From Deltaproteobacteria bacterium (lineage in GTDB: Bacteria; Myxococcota_A; UBA9042; PHBI01), in the NCBI GenBank assembly GCA_020632715.1, contig JACKFA010000008.1, positions 248,001-312,000 of the forward strand: a stretch of DNA of 64,000 nt. The letters run 5' to 3'. The notes under the pieces were generated by a model. It saw only the letters and a list, made by a program, of their open reading frames with translations. It did not search any database and was not told the origin of the DNA. Both the position numbers and the translations under genes were made by a program. Numbering within the stretch: the first letter of the stretch is position 1; each line of letters opens with the position of its first letter. Positions 39,019 to 46,704 of this stretch are shown piece after piece.

Positions 39019-40833
39019 ATGACGCGTGGAACCTCGGGAGGGCAGGCCGCTCGCTGGCTGTCGGCGCTCGCCATCGCCGCGGCGCTGGCGGGCTGCGGCG
39101 ACGATCGCGTCGTCGCGCGGGGCGGCGGCGTCGGGTCGGACACGCTCGCGCCCGGCTCGGACACGCTCCCCGGCAGCGGCGACGACACGGGCGGCACGAC
39201 GGTCACCCCCACCGGGCGCGAGATCATCGTGCTCCACGACACGTCGCGCGACCTGCAGCTCGGCGTGACCGACTCCGCGACGATCCGCGTGAAGGTCATC
39301 GACTACGCCGCGGGCGGCCCGGCAGAGAGCGCCGGGGTGAAGTTCGCGATCGCGACGGGCGGCGACCTGGGGGACGCGTCGCTCTCGTCGCTCCAGGCCT
39401 ACACCGACGCGAGCGGTGTCGCGTCGGTGACGCTGCGCGCCGGCGCGGTCGCGAACGTGCGCTACGAGATCGAGGTCAGCTCGGCGCAGGCGGCGAGCGT
39501 CCGCTTCGGGGCCTTCGTCGCGGACGCGCCGCGCGGGGACATCCGCGTCGCCCTGGCCTACGAGGGGCCGATCGCCGTGCGGAACGTCCACATGCGGCTC
39601 GTCGACGGCGCCTACACCTGTGGGCAGCTGAACGCCGTGAACCCGCCGACGGACGTCGTGGGCGAGAAGACGCTCCTCGGCGTGGGCGCGGGGGACGCGC
39701 TCTGGACGAACCTGCCGGTCGGGAAGCGCTTCACGGTGTTCGCGACGGCGGAGTCGCAGCGAGGGACCCTCGCGGCGGCCGGCTGCCTCGACGGGATCGT
39801 GGTCGTCGAGGGCCAGGAGAACAAGGTCACGCTGACCATGTACCTGCTGACGCTGAACCCGACGGGCACGTACGACTCGGACAGCGTCTTCGACTTCACG
39901 GGGGCCATCCCGGGGGCGCTCGGGGACCTCGTCGACTCGATCTCGCTCCTGTTCTCGAGCCCCGGCCACTTCCTCATCGACCAGGTCAAGAAGCTCGCGG
40001 CGGCCTACGTCGGCGAGTGGATCACGAACGCTGTGTTCGGGCTCTTCGAGGACGCCGTCGCGGACGTCATCGACGACTGGATGTTCAACCACTCGCCGAG
40101 CTGGATCCAGAGCATCCTCACGGTCGGGCAGGACCTGACGCAGGTCGTGAACCGGCTCGAGATGCTCGCGGAGCTCCGGATCTCGAAGCTCGGGAGCGAC
40201 TATCGCGTGCAGGGGGTGCTGTTCTGGAACGGGATCGTGCTCCGCTGGCGCTACGGCTGCCCGGCCGAGGGGCAGCCCGGCTACGACCCGGCGTGCGGGC
40301 GCTACGTCTTCTCGCTCGCGGACTTCCAGAACACCGAGTTCCCGATGGACATCGTCGAGGGGAGCTTCACGGCGTCGCTCCAGGACTTCGACCAGCTCGA
40401 CATCGACAACCACACCATCAAGATCAACTACGGCAAGCTCATCATCTTCGTGCTGAACGAGATGGTGCTGCCCGCGCTCTCGGGGGAGCACAACCTCGTC
40501 GACGCCGTGCTCTCCTTCGTGAACTGCCACGCGATCGGCCAGGCGATCGGCGGCTGGGGGATCGGGCCCGTGAGCATCAGCGAGGAGCAGGTCGAGAACT
40601 TCTGCACGAGCGCGGTCACGACGATCGTGTCGCCGGTCACGTTCATCCTCGGCGGGCTCGCGATCGACTCGCAGCTGCGGCTCAGCGGACACGCGACGAT
40701 CCGCGACGACGACAGCGATCTGAAGGTGGATCGCATCGAGGACGGGGACTTCCTCGGTCACTTCGAGAGCGACGGTCAGGAAGGCAACCCCTTTACAGGC
40801 ACGTGGGAAGCGGTGAAAAAGCTCGCACCATGA
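39019..40833 (+). CDS. Large lipoprotein with Ig-like domain, function unknown
   Basis: A 604-residue protein with a signal peptide ending AAALAGCGDD, a good lipobox, and a Gly/Ser/Asp-rich spacer. Residues of about 75-180 look like a bacterial Ig-like (Big) domain (VTDSATIRVKVIDYAAGGPAE, DASGVASVTLRAGA). A second beta-rich region follows, then a long part with amphipathic helices (FLIDQVKKLAAAYVGEWI) and several conserved cysteines (CGQL, GCL, GCPAEG, CHA, CTSA). No enzyme motif is seen. ATG 39019 has AGGAGG five bases upstream. Its stop overlaps the next gene's start (ATGA), so both products are made from one mRNA and probably work together at the cell surface. Confidence 0.85.
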   Translation: MTRGTSGGQAARWLSALAIAAALAGCGDDRVVARGGGVGSDTLAPGSDTLPGSGDDTGGTTVTPTGREIIVLHDTSRDLQLGVTDSATIRVKVIDYAAGGPAESAGVKFAIATGGDLGDASLSSLQAYTDASGVASVTLRAGAVANVRYEIEVSSAQAASVRFGAFVADAPRGDIRVALAYEGPIAVRNVHMRLVDGAYTCGQLNAVNPPTDVVGEKTLLGVGAGDALWTNLPVGKRFTVFATAESQRGTLAAAGCLDGIVVVEGQENKVTLTMYLLTLNPTGTYDSDSVFDFTGAIPGALGDLVDSISLLFSSPGHFLIDQVKKLAAAYVGEWITNAVFGLFEDAVADVIDDWMFNHSPSWIQSILTVGQDLTQVVNRLEMLAELRISKLGSDYRVQGVLFWNGIVLRWRYGCPAEGQPGYDPACGRYVFSLADFQNTEFPMDIVEGSFTASLQDFDQLDIDNHTIKINYGKLIIFVLNEMVLPALSGEHNLVDAVLSFVNCHAIGQAIGGWGIGPVSISEEQVENFCTSAVTTIVSPVTFILGGLAIDSQLRLSGHATIRDDDSDLKVDRIEDGDFLGHFESDGQEGNPFTGTWEAVKKLAP

Positions 40834-41423
40834 TGCTCGCACCGCGCCCGACGGCGCTCCCGACCGACTTCCCACCGCGCGCCCCGCGCGCCGCGCGCCC
40901 TGCCCTGCCCCGCCTCGCGGCGGCGGCGGTCGGGCTCGCGCTCTCCGTGATCGCGCTCGCGCGCTGCGCGTCGCCGGAGATCGTCCCGCTCGAGGGCGAG
41001 GACCCCGAGGTCTACCAGCTGATCGGGGCGTCCGCGCCGGATGATCCGGCCGCGTCCCCGCTCTTCGCGGCGCGCCGGCTCCATCAGGCGCTGATGCAGG
41101 ACGACTCCGCCACGGTCTGGCGGCTCCTCGCGACGCCGACGCAGCGCGCGCTCGACGAGCGCGGGGCGAGCATCGGCGCGAGCGGGCGGGAGCTCCTCGA
41201 CGCCTCCACCCTGCCCGCGCCGGGCGGGACGGTGCAGAAGGTGCGCTACGAGCACGTGTTCTTCGGGGTCGACATCGTGGATCTCCGCGACCCGAAGCGC
41301 GACGTGACGACCGACTTCGGCAACGGGCGCGCGATCCTCGCGGTCGGTAAGAGCGGCGCCATCACCGAGCTCACGTTCCTCCACGAGGAGGACGCCTGGA
41401 AGCTCGTGAAGACCAAGTTCTGA
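40830..41423 (+). CDS. Small secreted/lipoprotein partner
   Basis: A 197-residue protein starting at the ATG that overlaps the previous stop by four bases. After a Pro/Arg-rich start comes one hydrophobic segment (AAAVGLALSVIALARCAS) that can act as an uncleaved anchor or lipoprotein signal (LARC). The rest, for example LHQALMQDDSATVWRLLATPTQRAL and FGNGRAILAVGKSGAITELTFLHEEDAWKL, resembles the NTF2-like/DUF4878 fold seen in small envelope lipoproteins; that is impression only. Co-translation with the 604-residue lipoprotein suggests a shared task. Confidence 0.75.
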   Translation: MMLAPRPTALPTDFPPRAPRAARPALPRLAAAAVGLALSVIALARCASPEIVPLEGEDPEVYQLIGASAPDDPAASPLFAARRLHQALMQDDSATVWRLLATPTQRALDERGASIGASGRELLDASTLPAPGGTVQKVRYEHVFFGVDIVDLRDPKRDVTTDFGNGRAILAVGKSGAITELTFLHEEDAWKLVKTKF

Positions 41424-41508
41424 CGCGACGCGGTGGGTGGGGGGAGAGTCGCGGCCCCGCCCACCGAGCGGCCGCCCTTCGCGGCATGGATCCCCATGGT
41501 GCGCGTGT

Positions 41509-41537
41509 TTGACGCTCGTGGGGTCCGCGGCTACTGT
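41509..41537 (+). promoter_or_regulatory. Sigma70-type promoter, PPC-domain gene
   Basis: TTGACG (41509-41514), a 17-base spacer, TACTGT (41532-41537). Initiation near 41544 gives a leader of about 90 bases. Confidence 0.6.
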
Positions 41538-41633
41538 GGCCCCCGGCGCGCGGGCGCGAGGGTCGATCCGGCGGAGCGGCTGCTCCCGAGGCTCCCCAAC
41601 CGCCGCCGCTCAGCGAGCCCGAGGCACGACGGG

Positions 41634-42395
41634 ATGATCATCACCCAGACCCACAAGCGGCGGACCTTCGTCGGCTGCTTGAACGCCGGCACGGACGTCG
41701 TCGACTCCCTGCTCAGCATCTGTGTCGACAACGCCATCTTCTGCGCGTCGTTCAGCGCCGTCGGCTACCTGAAGGACGTGTCGCTGCGCACCTTCGACCC
41801 GGCGCGGCGCGCGTATCGTGAGCCGACGCAGCACCCAGGCATGTTCCACGCGGTGTCGCTGCGGGGGAACGTGTCGCTCAGGGAGCGGCAGACGGTCGTG
41901 ACGGTCCACGCCATCGGCGCGCGCGAGGGCGCGGCCGGGGTGCTGTCCGGGGAGCTCGTGGCCGGCGAGGTGATGCTCGTCGAGTTCGAGCTCGCCACGC
42001 AGGACGACATCCGCCTCTACCGGGCGGAGGACGCGAAGACCGGGCTCGAGCCGTGGCTCCATGTCGAGTTCGGGAGCGGACCACCCCCGCGGAAGGAGGA
42101 CAACACGGTGCAGCTCGCGCCGACCGCGGTCGTCGCGGACGCCGAGCCGCCGCCGCGCGAGCGCCCGAAGGGGATGGACCACCACGAGCTCGACATCCGC
42201 GAGGGTGACCTGCTCCTGCACCCGACGCTCGGTCGCTGCCAGGTCACCGCGAACGACGGCGACGAACGCATGACCATCCGCCTCGAGAGCGGCCGCACCG
42301 TGGAGCTCCACCTGGGGCTGCTCGAGCTCACGCCCGCGGCGCCCGAGGGCCGGAAGCGGATGTTCAAGGTCGCCATCAAGCGCCGCCGCCCGTAG
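41634..42395 (+). CDS. PPC/DUF296-domain protein with extra C-terminal domain
   Basis: A 253-residue protein. The first ~130 residues fit the PPC/DUF296 fold (RRTFVGCLNAGTDVVDSLLS, FCASFSAVGYLKDVSLRTFD, GVLSGELVAGEVMLVEFEL), a trimeric beta domain found in plant AT-hook proteins and in bacterial proteins of unclear role. Bacterial copies may bind a small ligand; the metal-binding histidines are not obvious here. After a Pro/Arg linker, residues 190-253 form a separate small beta domain (REGDLLLHPTLGRCQV, RMTIRLESGRTVELHLGL) reminiscent of CarD-like or Tudor-like barrels. That makes a nucleic-acid or RNA-polymerase link possible but unproven. ATG 41634 is favoured by the domain boundary; the ribosome site is weak. 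Confidence 0.8.
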   Translation: MIITQTHKRRTFVGCLNAGTDVVDSLLSICVDNAIFCASFSAVGYLKDVSLRTFDPARRAYREPTQHPGMFHAVSLRGNVSLRERQTVVTVHAIGAREGAAGVLSGELVAGEVMLVEFELATQDDIRLYRAEDAKTGLEPWLHVEFGSGPPPRKEDNTVQLAPTAVVADAEPPPRERPKGMDHHELDIREGDLLLHPTLGRCQVTANDGDERMTIRLESGRTVELHLGLLELTPAAPEGRKRMFKVAIKRRRP

Positions 42396-43051
42396 CGCCG
42401 CTCGCGGGCCCCGGCTGAGGCCAAGGCGCACGCTGAGGGCGGCGACGTTGGTTCCGGCGATGACCTGGGCCCGGCATCTCCGGGCCGTGTCGACGGCTCC
42501 GACGAACGCGCCCCCACCCGACCATTCGGGCGCTTCGGCCGTCATCACGACCCGCTTCGAGCTCGCCAAACCGAAGGGGCGGACCACGGAGGCGCGGAGA
42601 CACGGAGGGAGCAGCGGGGAGAGCGCCATCAGGGCCTTTCGGCCTTGGTCACTGCTCGCTCGGAGCTCGCTGCGCCGAAGGTTCGGGCCATGGTCGTGCG
42701 GAGGGAGCGAGGAGATCGCGCCCAAGACGCCTCGCCCTCGATCCCGGTCCACGAGCACTGGTCGCGCCGAGGGAGCGGACCACGGGCACGAAGGCACGCA
42801 CGGAGTAGCACGGAGGAGCCCCGTCGCCGCGCCTCCTCCGGGTGCTCGCCCCGAGGGAGCGGACCACGGGCACGAAGGCAGTAGCGCGGAGGAGCCCCGT
42901 TGGCGCGCCCCCTCCGGGTCCCTGGCTCACTCTCGAGCCGCGTGCGAACCGCTCCCGAGCCGCGTGCGAACCGCTCCTGAGCCCCGTGCGAACCGATCCC
43001 GCGTCGGCCCGCGGGCTCGACCCTCGCGCGGCGCCTCGCGGTCGCGCCCGC
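42396..43051. repeat. Repeat-dense 656-base spacer between PPC-domain gene and lexA
   Basis: No credible gene. It holds a CACGGAGG-family element at 42584-42612. A direct repeat of 77 and 69 bases (42767-42843 and 42851-42919) begins CCGAGGGAGCGGACCACGGG and ends CTCCGGGT; the second copy lacks CGCACGGA. A 22-base unit GAGCCGCGTGCGAACCGCTC(CC/CT) is repeated three times at 42935-43000. Three different repeat types in one gap mark a hotspot of slippage or recombination. Confidence 0.8.
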
Positions 43052-43675
43052 TCAGTTCATCCGGCGGTAGACCCCGACCACGATCCCGAGGATCTGCGTC
43101 TCGCGGAAGTCGCGCGCGTTGACGTAGATGGGCTGCATGTTGTCATTGGCCGGCTGGAAGCGGATCCGGTCCCCCTCGGGGTAGTAGCGCTTCACCGTCG
43201 CCTCGTCCTCGATCAGCGCGACCACGATGGCGCCCCGGCTCGCCGTCTTCTGCTTCTGGACGAAGATGAAGTCCCCGTCGTGGATGCCGTCGTTGATCAT
43301 CGACTCCCCGACGACCCGCAGCGCGAACACCTCCTGGCTCTTCCCGAGGAAGAAGCGGTCGATGCGGACCGTGTCCTCCACGTTCTCCTGAGCGAGGATC
43401 GGCAGACCCGCCGCGATGCGCCCGAGCACCGGGACCTCGATCATGTCCTCGTTCAGCCCCACCGGCACGCACGCGCGGCTCTTCGCCTCCGTGCGGTTCA
43501 GGTATCCCTTCCGCTCGAGGGCCTTCAGGTGGTCGTTCACCCCGTTGGTGGACTTGATCCCGAGCTCCTCGCCGATCTCGCGGATCGTCGGGGGGTAGCC
43601 GTCCTTGGCGATGCGGGTCTGGATGAAGTCCAGCACCTCTTGCTGGCGGCTCGTGAGCTTCTGGCGCGTCTGCAT
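43052..43675 (-). CDS. lexA: LexA, SOS repressor
   Basis: A 207-residue repressor-protease. The N-terminal winged helix is LTSRQQEVLDFIQTRIAKDG with PTIREIGEELGIKSTNGVNDHLKALERKG. The self-cleavage site is A89-G90 in LGRIAAGLP. The catalytic Ser is S125 (VVGESM) and the Lys is K162 (EATVKRYY). All required residues are present, so it should be RecA-responsive. GGAGGACCC lies before the ATG. Its own promoter carries LexA-like half-sites, so autoregulation is expected. Confidence 0.97.
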   Translation of the reverse strand: MQTRQKLTSRQQEVLDFIQTRIAKDGYPPTIREIGEELGIKSTNGVNDHLKALERKGYLNRTEAKSRACVPVGLNEDMIEVPVLGRIAAGLPILAQENVEDTVRIDRFFLGKSQEVFALRVVGESMINDGIHDGDFIFVQKQKTASRGAIVVALIEDEATVKRYYPEGDRIRFQPANDNMQPIYVNARDFRETQILGIVVGVYRRMN

Positions 43676-43718
43676 GGGTCCTCCGGGGGCGGTGTGCGGG
43701 GCATGACACCCGACCCCG

Positions 43719-43758
43719 GTTCTACTGAACGCGCGTCACGTCGTCAAGTTTGTTCAGG
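43719..43758 (-). promoter_or_regulatory. lexA promoter overlapped by LexA-box-like half-sites
   Basis: On the minus strand TTGACG (43742-43747), a 17-base spacer and TAGAAC (43719-43724). On the plus strand CTGAAC (43725-43730) fills the spacer next to the -10, and GTTCAG (43752-43757) sits just upstream of the -35. The stretch 43742-43758 agrees with 15 of 17 positions of the Myxococcus LexA consensus CTRHAMRYBYGTTCAGS as I remember it (second and third positions differ). Confidence 0.7.
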
Positions 43759-43789
43759 TGAACCGGCGCGGCGCGCCTGACGACGGCGC

Positions 43790-44536
43790 TCAGCGCTCCA
43801 CGGACGCGGTCGCGCGGTTCGTGATGGCGAGCCGCGCGAGCTCGTCGGCTCGCTCGTTGCCTGGGATGCCGACGTGCGCGGGCACCTTGACGAGCCGCAG
43901 GTCCTTGAAGCGGCCGAGCTGCGACCAGATCCCCTCGACGAGGTCGAGGTTCTTCTTGGCCTTGTAGATCTTCGCCGCGACCTTGAGGCCGTACTCGCTG
44001 TCGCTCAGGATGTCGACCGGCCGCGTCGGGTCCTCCACGCGCTCGAGCGCGCGGAGGATCGCGGTCAGCTCCGCGACGTTGTTCGTCGTGTGCCCGAGAT
44101 ACTCCGAGAGCTCCCAGGTCGTCCCGCCGAGCTCCGCGAACACCCCGGACCCCGCCGGCCCCGGGTTCCCGGAGCACGCGCCGTCCGTCCAGAAGCGGAG
44201 CGCGTCGGCGCGACCGCCGCCTCCCGCCGCGAACGTGACGCCGCGGCCGGGTCCACCGAGCGCCGAAGCACCACCGGCGCCGCCCGCCGTCGGCTTCGCC
44301 CCCGCCGCCTTCGCCGGCCGCGCGGCCGCCTTGGGCGCGGCAGCCGGCAGCTCCCCCGGCTTGGCGCCCGGGATGGTCGCGAAGCGGTCGGCCCGCGAAC
44401 GGTAGTTCTTACCGCCCGGCTGGTAGCGGAACTCCACGAGCCCCTGCGCGTCCGCGAGGAGCTCACCCTTCCCGTCCACCTGCGCGAAGACCTCGTCGTC
44501 GCGGAAGCGGACCTTGAGCCAGAGGATGTCGGCCAC
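43790..44536 (-). CDS. rnhA: Ribonuclease HI with N-terminal extension
   Basis: A 248-residue enzyme. The C-terminal ~135 residues are RNase HI, which cuts the RNA of RNA:DNA hybrids. D118 (FWTDGACSGNPG), E156 (NNVAELTA), D179 (ILSDSEYG) and D231 (GNERADELA) are the four acidic metal ligands, and H221 is the conserved loop histidine. The first ~58 residues form a separate small beta domain (LVEFRYQPGGKNYRSRADRF) followed by a Pro/Ala-rich linker. This is not the usual hybrid-binding domain of eukaryotic-type RNase H1 as I know it. Only eight bases separate it from the lipoprotein gene upstream on the same strand (stop at 44545). Confidence 0.93.
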   Translation of the reverse strand: MADILWLKVRFRDDEVFAQVDGKGELLADAQGLVEFRYQPGGKNYRSRADRFATIPGAKPGELPAAAPKAAARPAKAAGAKPTAGGAGGASALGGPGRGVTFAAGGGGRADALRFWTDGACSGNPGPAGSGVFAELGGTTWELSEYLGHTTNNVAELTAILRALERVEDPTRPVDILSDSEYGLKVAAKIYKAKKNLDLVEGIWSQLGRFKDLRLVKVPAHVGIPGNERADELARLAITNRATASVER

Positions 44537-44544
44537 GCCGTCGC

Positions 44545-46479
44545 TCAGGGCGCGGGGGCGACGTCGAACGTGACGGTCGCGGGCGAGGAGTACAGGAGGT
44601 CGCCGCTCATCGAGGAGAACACGACGAGCTCGAACGTGTACGTGCCCGCCACGTCCGGCACGAAGGTCGCCGACGGGCCGCCGCTCTGCGTGTTCAGGCG
44701 CACCGTGGAGCCCGCGGGCTTGCCGGTCACGTAGAAGACGTAGGGCTTCTGGGTGCTGTCGAAGGTGCCGGCGCCCGGCGTCGAGCCGCTCGCGACGAGG
44801 GTCACGTTGTCGCCGACCTCGTAGCCCGCGTAGTCCGCCGCCTGCCCGAGCGACGCGACCGGCAGCTCGAGGCCGTTCGCCCCGCCCGCGATGAGGGCGA
44901 AGGTCTTCGTCTCGTTGGCGCCCGTGAAGTCGTCGAAGTAGGTGAGCTCGAGGTACTCCGAGGCCACCGCCGTCGACGACGACAGGTGCGACAGATCGTA
45001 GGTCACGTTGATGAACGCGATGCCGTTCGACGGCACGGTCGTCGCCGTGAAGGCGCTCTCGAGCTGGAAGATCTCGGAGACCCCGAACTGCGACTTCGTC
45101 TCCGCCGCGATGAGCTGGAGCGGGCCGTTGCCCTCGTTGTAGACGACCACGCGGCGCGTCCCGGTGTCGCCGTTCGACACGCTCCCCGTCACGTAGAGGT
45201 TCTGGGTGCTCGGCGCGAGCACGATCTTCGACTTCGGCGCGCCCGAGAAGAGGTCGATGGAGATCTCGCCCGGGTCCGGGCTCTCGTAGGGGATGACGAT
45301 CTGGCCGTTCGCCGTCTCGGTGCCGTCGTTCGGCGGGTCGAAGGTGACCTCGATGCGGATGGACTTCCCGACCGCGAGCCCGCGCGGCCAGCTCGTGACC
45401 TCGGTGTCGGTCCCGCCCGCGGTCGTCGCCGGGATGAAGGCCTTGAACGTGTAGTCGTCGCGCGCCTCGGTCGGCTCGATGTGCGGCGTCTTCACCGTCA
45501 TCGGGCCGGGGCCGTCGCTCGAGATGATGACGTTGCGGCTCGTCTTCTGGGTCACGTTCGTGAAGTCGAAGCGCTTGGCGTCATCGAAGGACAGGCTGTA
45601 CGAGCCCACGGAGAGCGCCGTCGAGAGCGGCACCCGCAGCGTCGTCGAGCCGGGGACGTCCGTCGTCACGACGATCGCCGCGGTGTCGGGCGTGTCGTCC
45701 GTCGGCGCGTACTGCACCGTGAACTTCACCTCGGCGTAGCCCGGATCCGCCGGCGCGAGGACCGTCGTCCCCGAGGACGGCGCCCCGATCAGGGTGAACT
45801 CGGAGGTGCTCGACTCGAGCGCGACGCCGAGGATCTTGAACGACTGGGTCGCGCCGTCGCCATTGGAGATGAAGAAGTCCTGCCGCTCGGGCTTCGCCAC
45901 CGTCGCGTTCGTGAACACGTAGTTCGACGGCGAGACCTGGGGGATCGCCACCTCCGACTTGAACTGGAAGGTCAGGCGGATCTCCGTGACCTTCGACTTC
46001 CCGTCACGCGAGCGCGCGTTCGACCGGATGACGACGACCGAGTCCGAGAGGTCGGTCAGCGGGAGGCCGAGCTTCTGAGGCGGAACATATCGCACCGAAA
46101 ACTTGTAGCTATCGGCCCCGCCGCGACGGATGTCGACCGGGAAGCTCCCGCTCGTCGCGCCCTGGAACTCGAGCTCCACCTGTGGGTTCTTGAGCCGCGC
46201 GCTCGTGTCCGGGTCGCGGTCGAACGCGATGTCCTCGATGGTGAGGTCCTCGCTGCCCGGGTTGATGATCTCCACGTTCGTGACGACGTCGAGCGTCGCC
46301 TGGGTCGGGAGGTCGACCGTGCCGTCGGTCTCGTAGTTCTGCCCCTGCACCTGCAGCTCGATGCGCGGGAACGTGCCGGTCGAGAGGTTGTCGGAGCACG
46401 CCGTCACGGCGAGCGCGGCGCCGAGCGCGAGGAGCGCGGGCGTCGTCAGCGAGGGGGTGCGGGTCCGCAGCAACGTCAT
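44545..46479 (-). CDS. Choice-of-anchor-type surface lipoprotein (644 residues)
   Basis: A signal peptide ends ALAVTACSDN (lipobox), followed by a chain of immunoglobulin-like beta domains of the choice-of-anchor/ASPM-like type. Each repeat has phrases such as NPGSEDLTIEDIAF, VRYVPPQKLGL, SNGDGATQSFKILGV and VQYAPTDDTPDTAAIVV. The last ~90 residues are PKD-like (DVAGTYTFELVVFSS). No enzymatic or metal-binding centre is seen, so a structural or adhesive role on the outer membrane is likely. ATG 46479 has GGAGG eight bases upstream, with a good promoter further up. It is the first of three paralogous lipoproteins on this strand; rnhA follows eight bases after its stop. Confidence 0.88.
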   Translation of the reverse strand: MTLLRTRTPSLTTPALLALGAALAVTACSDNLSTGTFPRIELQVQGQNYETDGTVDLPTQATLDVVTNVEIINPGSEDLTIEDIAFDRDPDTSARLKNPQVELEFQGATSGSFPVDIRRGGADSYKFSVRYVPPQKLGLPLTDLSDSVVVIRSNARSRDGKSKVTEIRLTFQFKSEVAIPQVSPSNYVFTNATVAKPERQDFFISNGDGATQSFKILGVALESSTSEFTLIGAPSSGTTVLAPADPGYAEVKFTVQYAPTDDTPDTAAIVVTTDVPGSTTLRVPLSTALSVGSYSLSFDDAKRFDFTNVTQKTSRNVIISSDGPGPMTVKTPHIEPTEARDDYTFKAFIPATTAGGTDTEVTSWPRGLAVGKSIRIEVTFDPPNDGTETANGQIVIPYESPDPGEISIDLFSGAPKSKIVLAPSTQNLYVTGSVSNGDTGTRRVVVYNEGNGPLQLIAAETKSQFGVSEIFQLESAFTATTVPSNGIAFINVTYDLSHLSSSTAVASEYLELTYFDDFTGANETKTFALIAGGANGLELPVASLGQAADYAGYEVGDNVTLVASGSTPGAGTFDSTQKPYVFYVTGKPAGSTVRLNTQSGGPSATFVPDVAGTYTFELVVFSSMSGDLLYSSPATVTFDVAPAP

Positions 46480-46513
46480 ATCGAGAGCCTCCGAGGGGGG
46501 TCGCGGAGGCCGG

Positions 46514-46542
46514 AGTCTAGCGGCACCCCGGGCGCGACTCAA
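46514..46542 (-). promoter_or_regulatory. Sigma70-type promoter, 644-residue lipoprotein
   Basis: On the minus strand TTGAGT (46537-46542), a 17-base spacer and TAGACT (46514-46519); about 30 bases of leader to the ATG. Confidence 0.7.
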
Positions 46543-46638
46543 CGTGAATGTCCATCGCCGCGGCCGACGCGCCGAGCGCGCTCGACCGGGCCCCCGCGGC
46601 CGTCGTGGCGCGATACCCACGCCTCGCCCCGGAGACGG

Positions 46639-46681
46639 CGAGAGCCGGCGCGGCAGGGCGATCCCCGCCGCCCGGCTCTCG
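46639..46681 (-). terminator. Hairpin downstream of the VWA/choice-of-anchor lipoprotein gene
   Basis: CGAGAGCCGG (46639-46648) pairs with CCGGCTCTCG (46672-46681), with an inner GCGGC/GCCGC stem. It sits 23 bases past the stop at 46705. No T-run follows on the minus strand. Confidence 0.6.
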
Positions 46682-46704
46682 CGGGCGTCACGATACGCTG
46701 CGGC

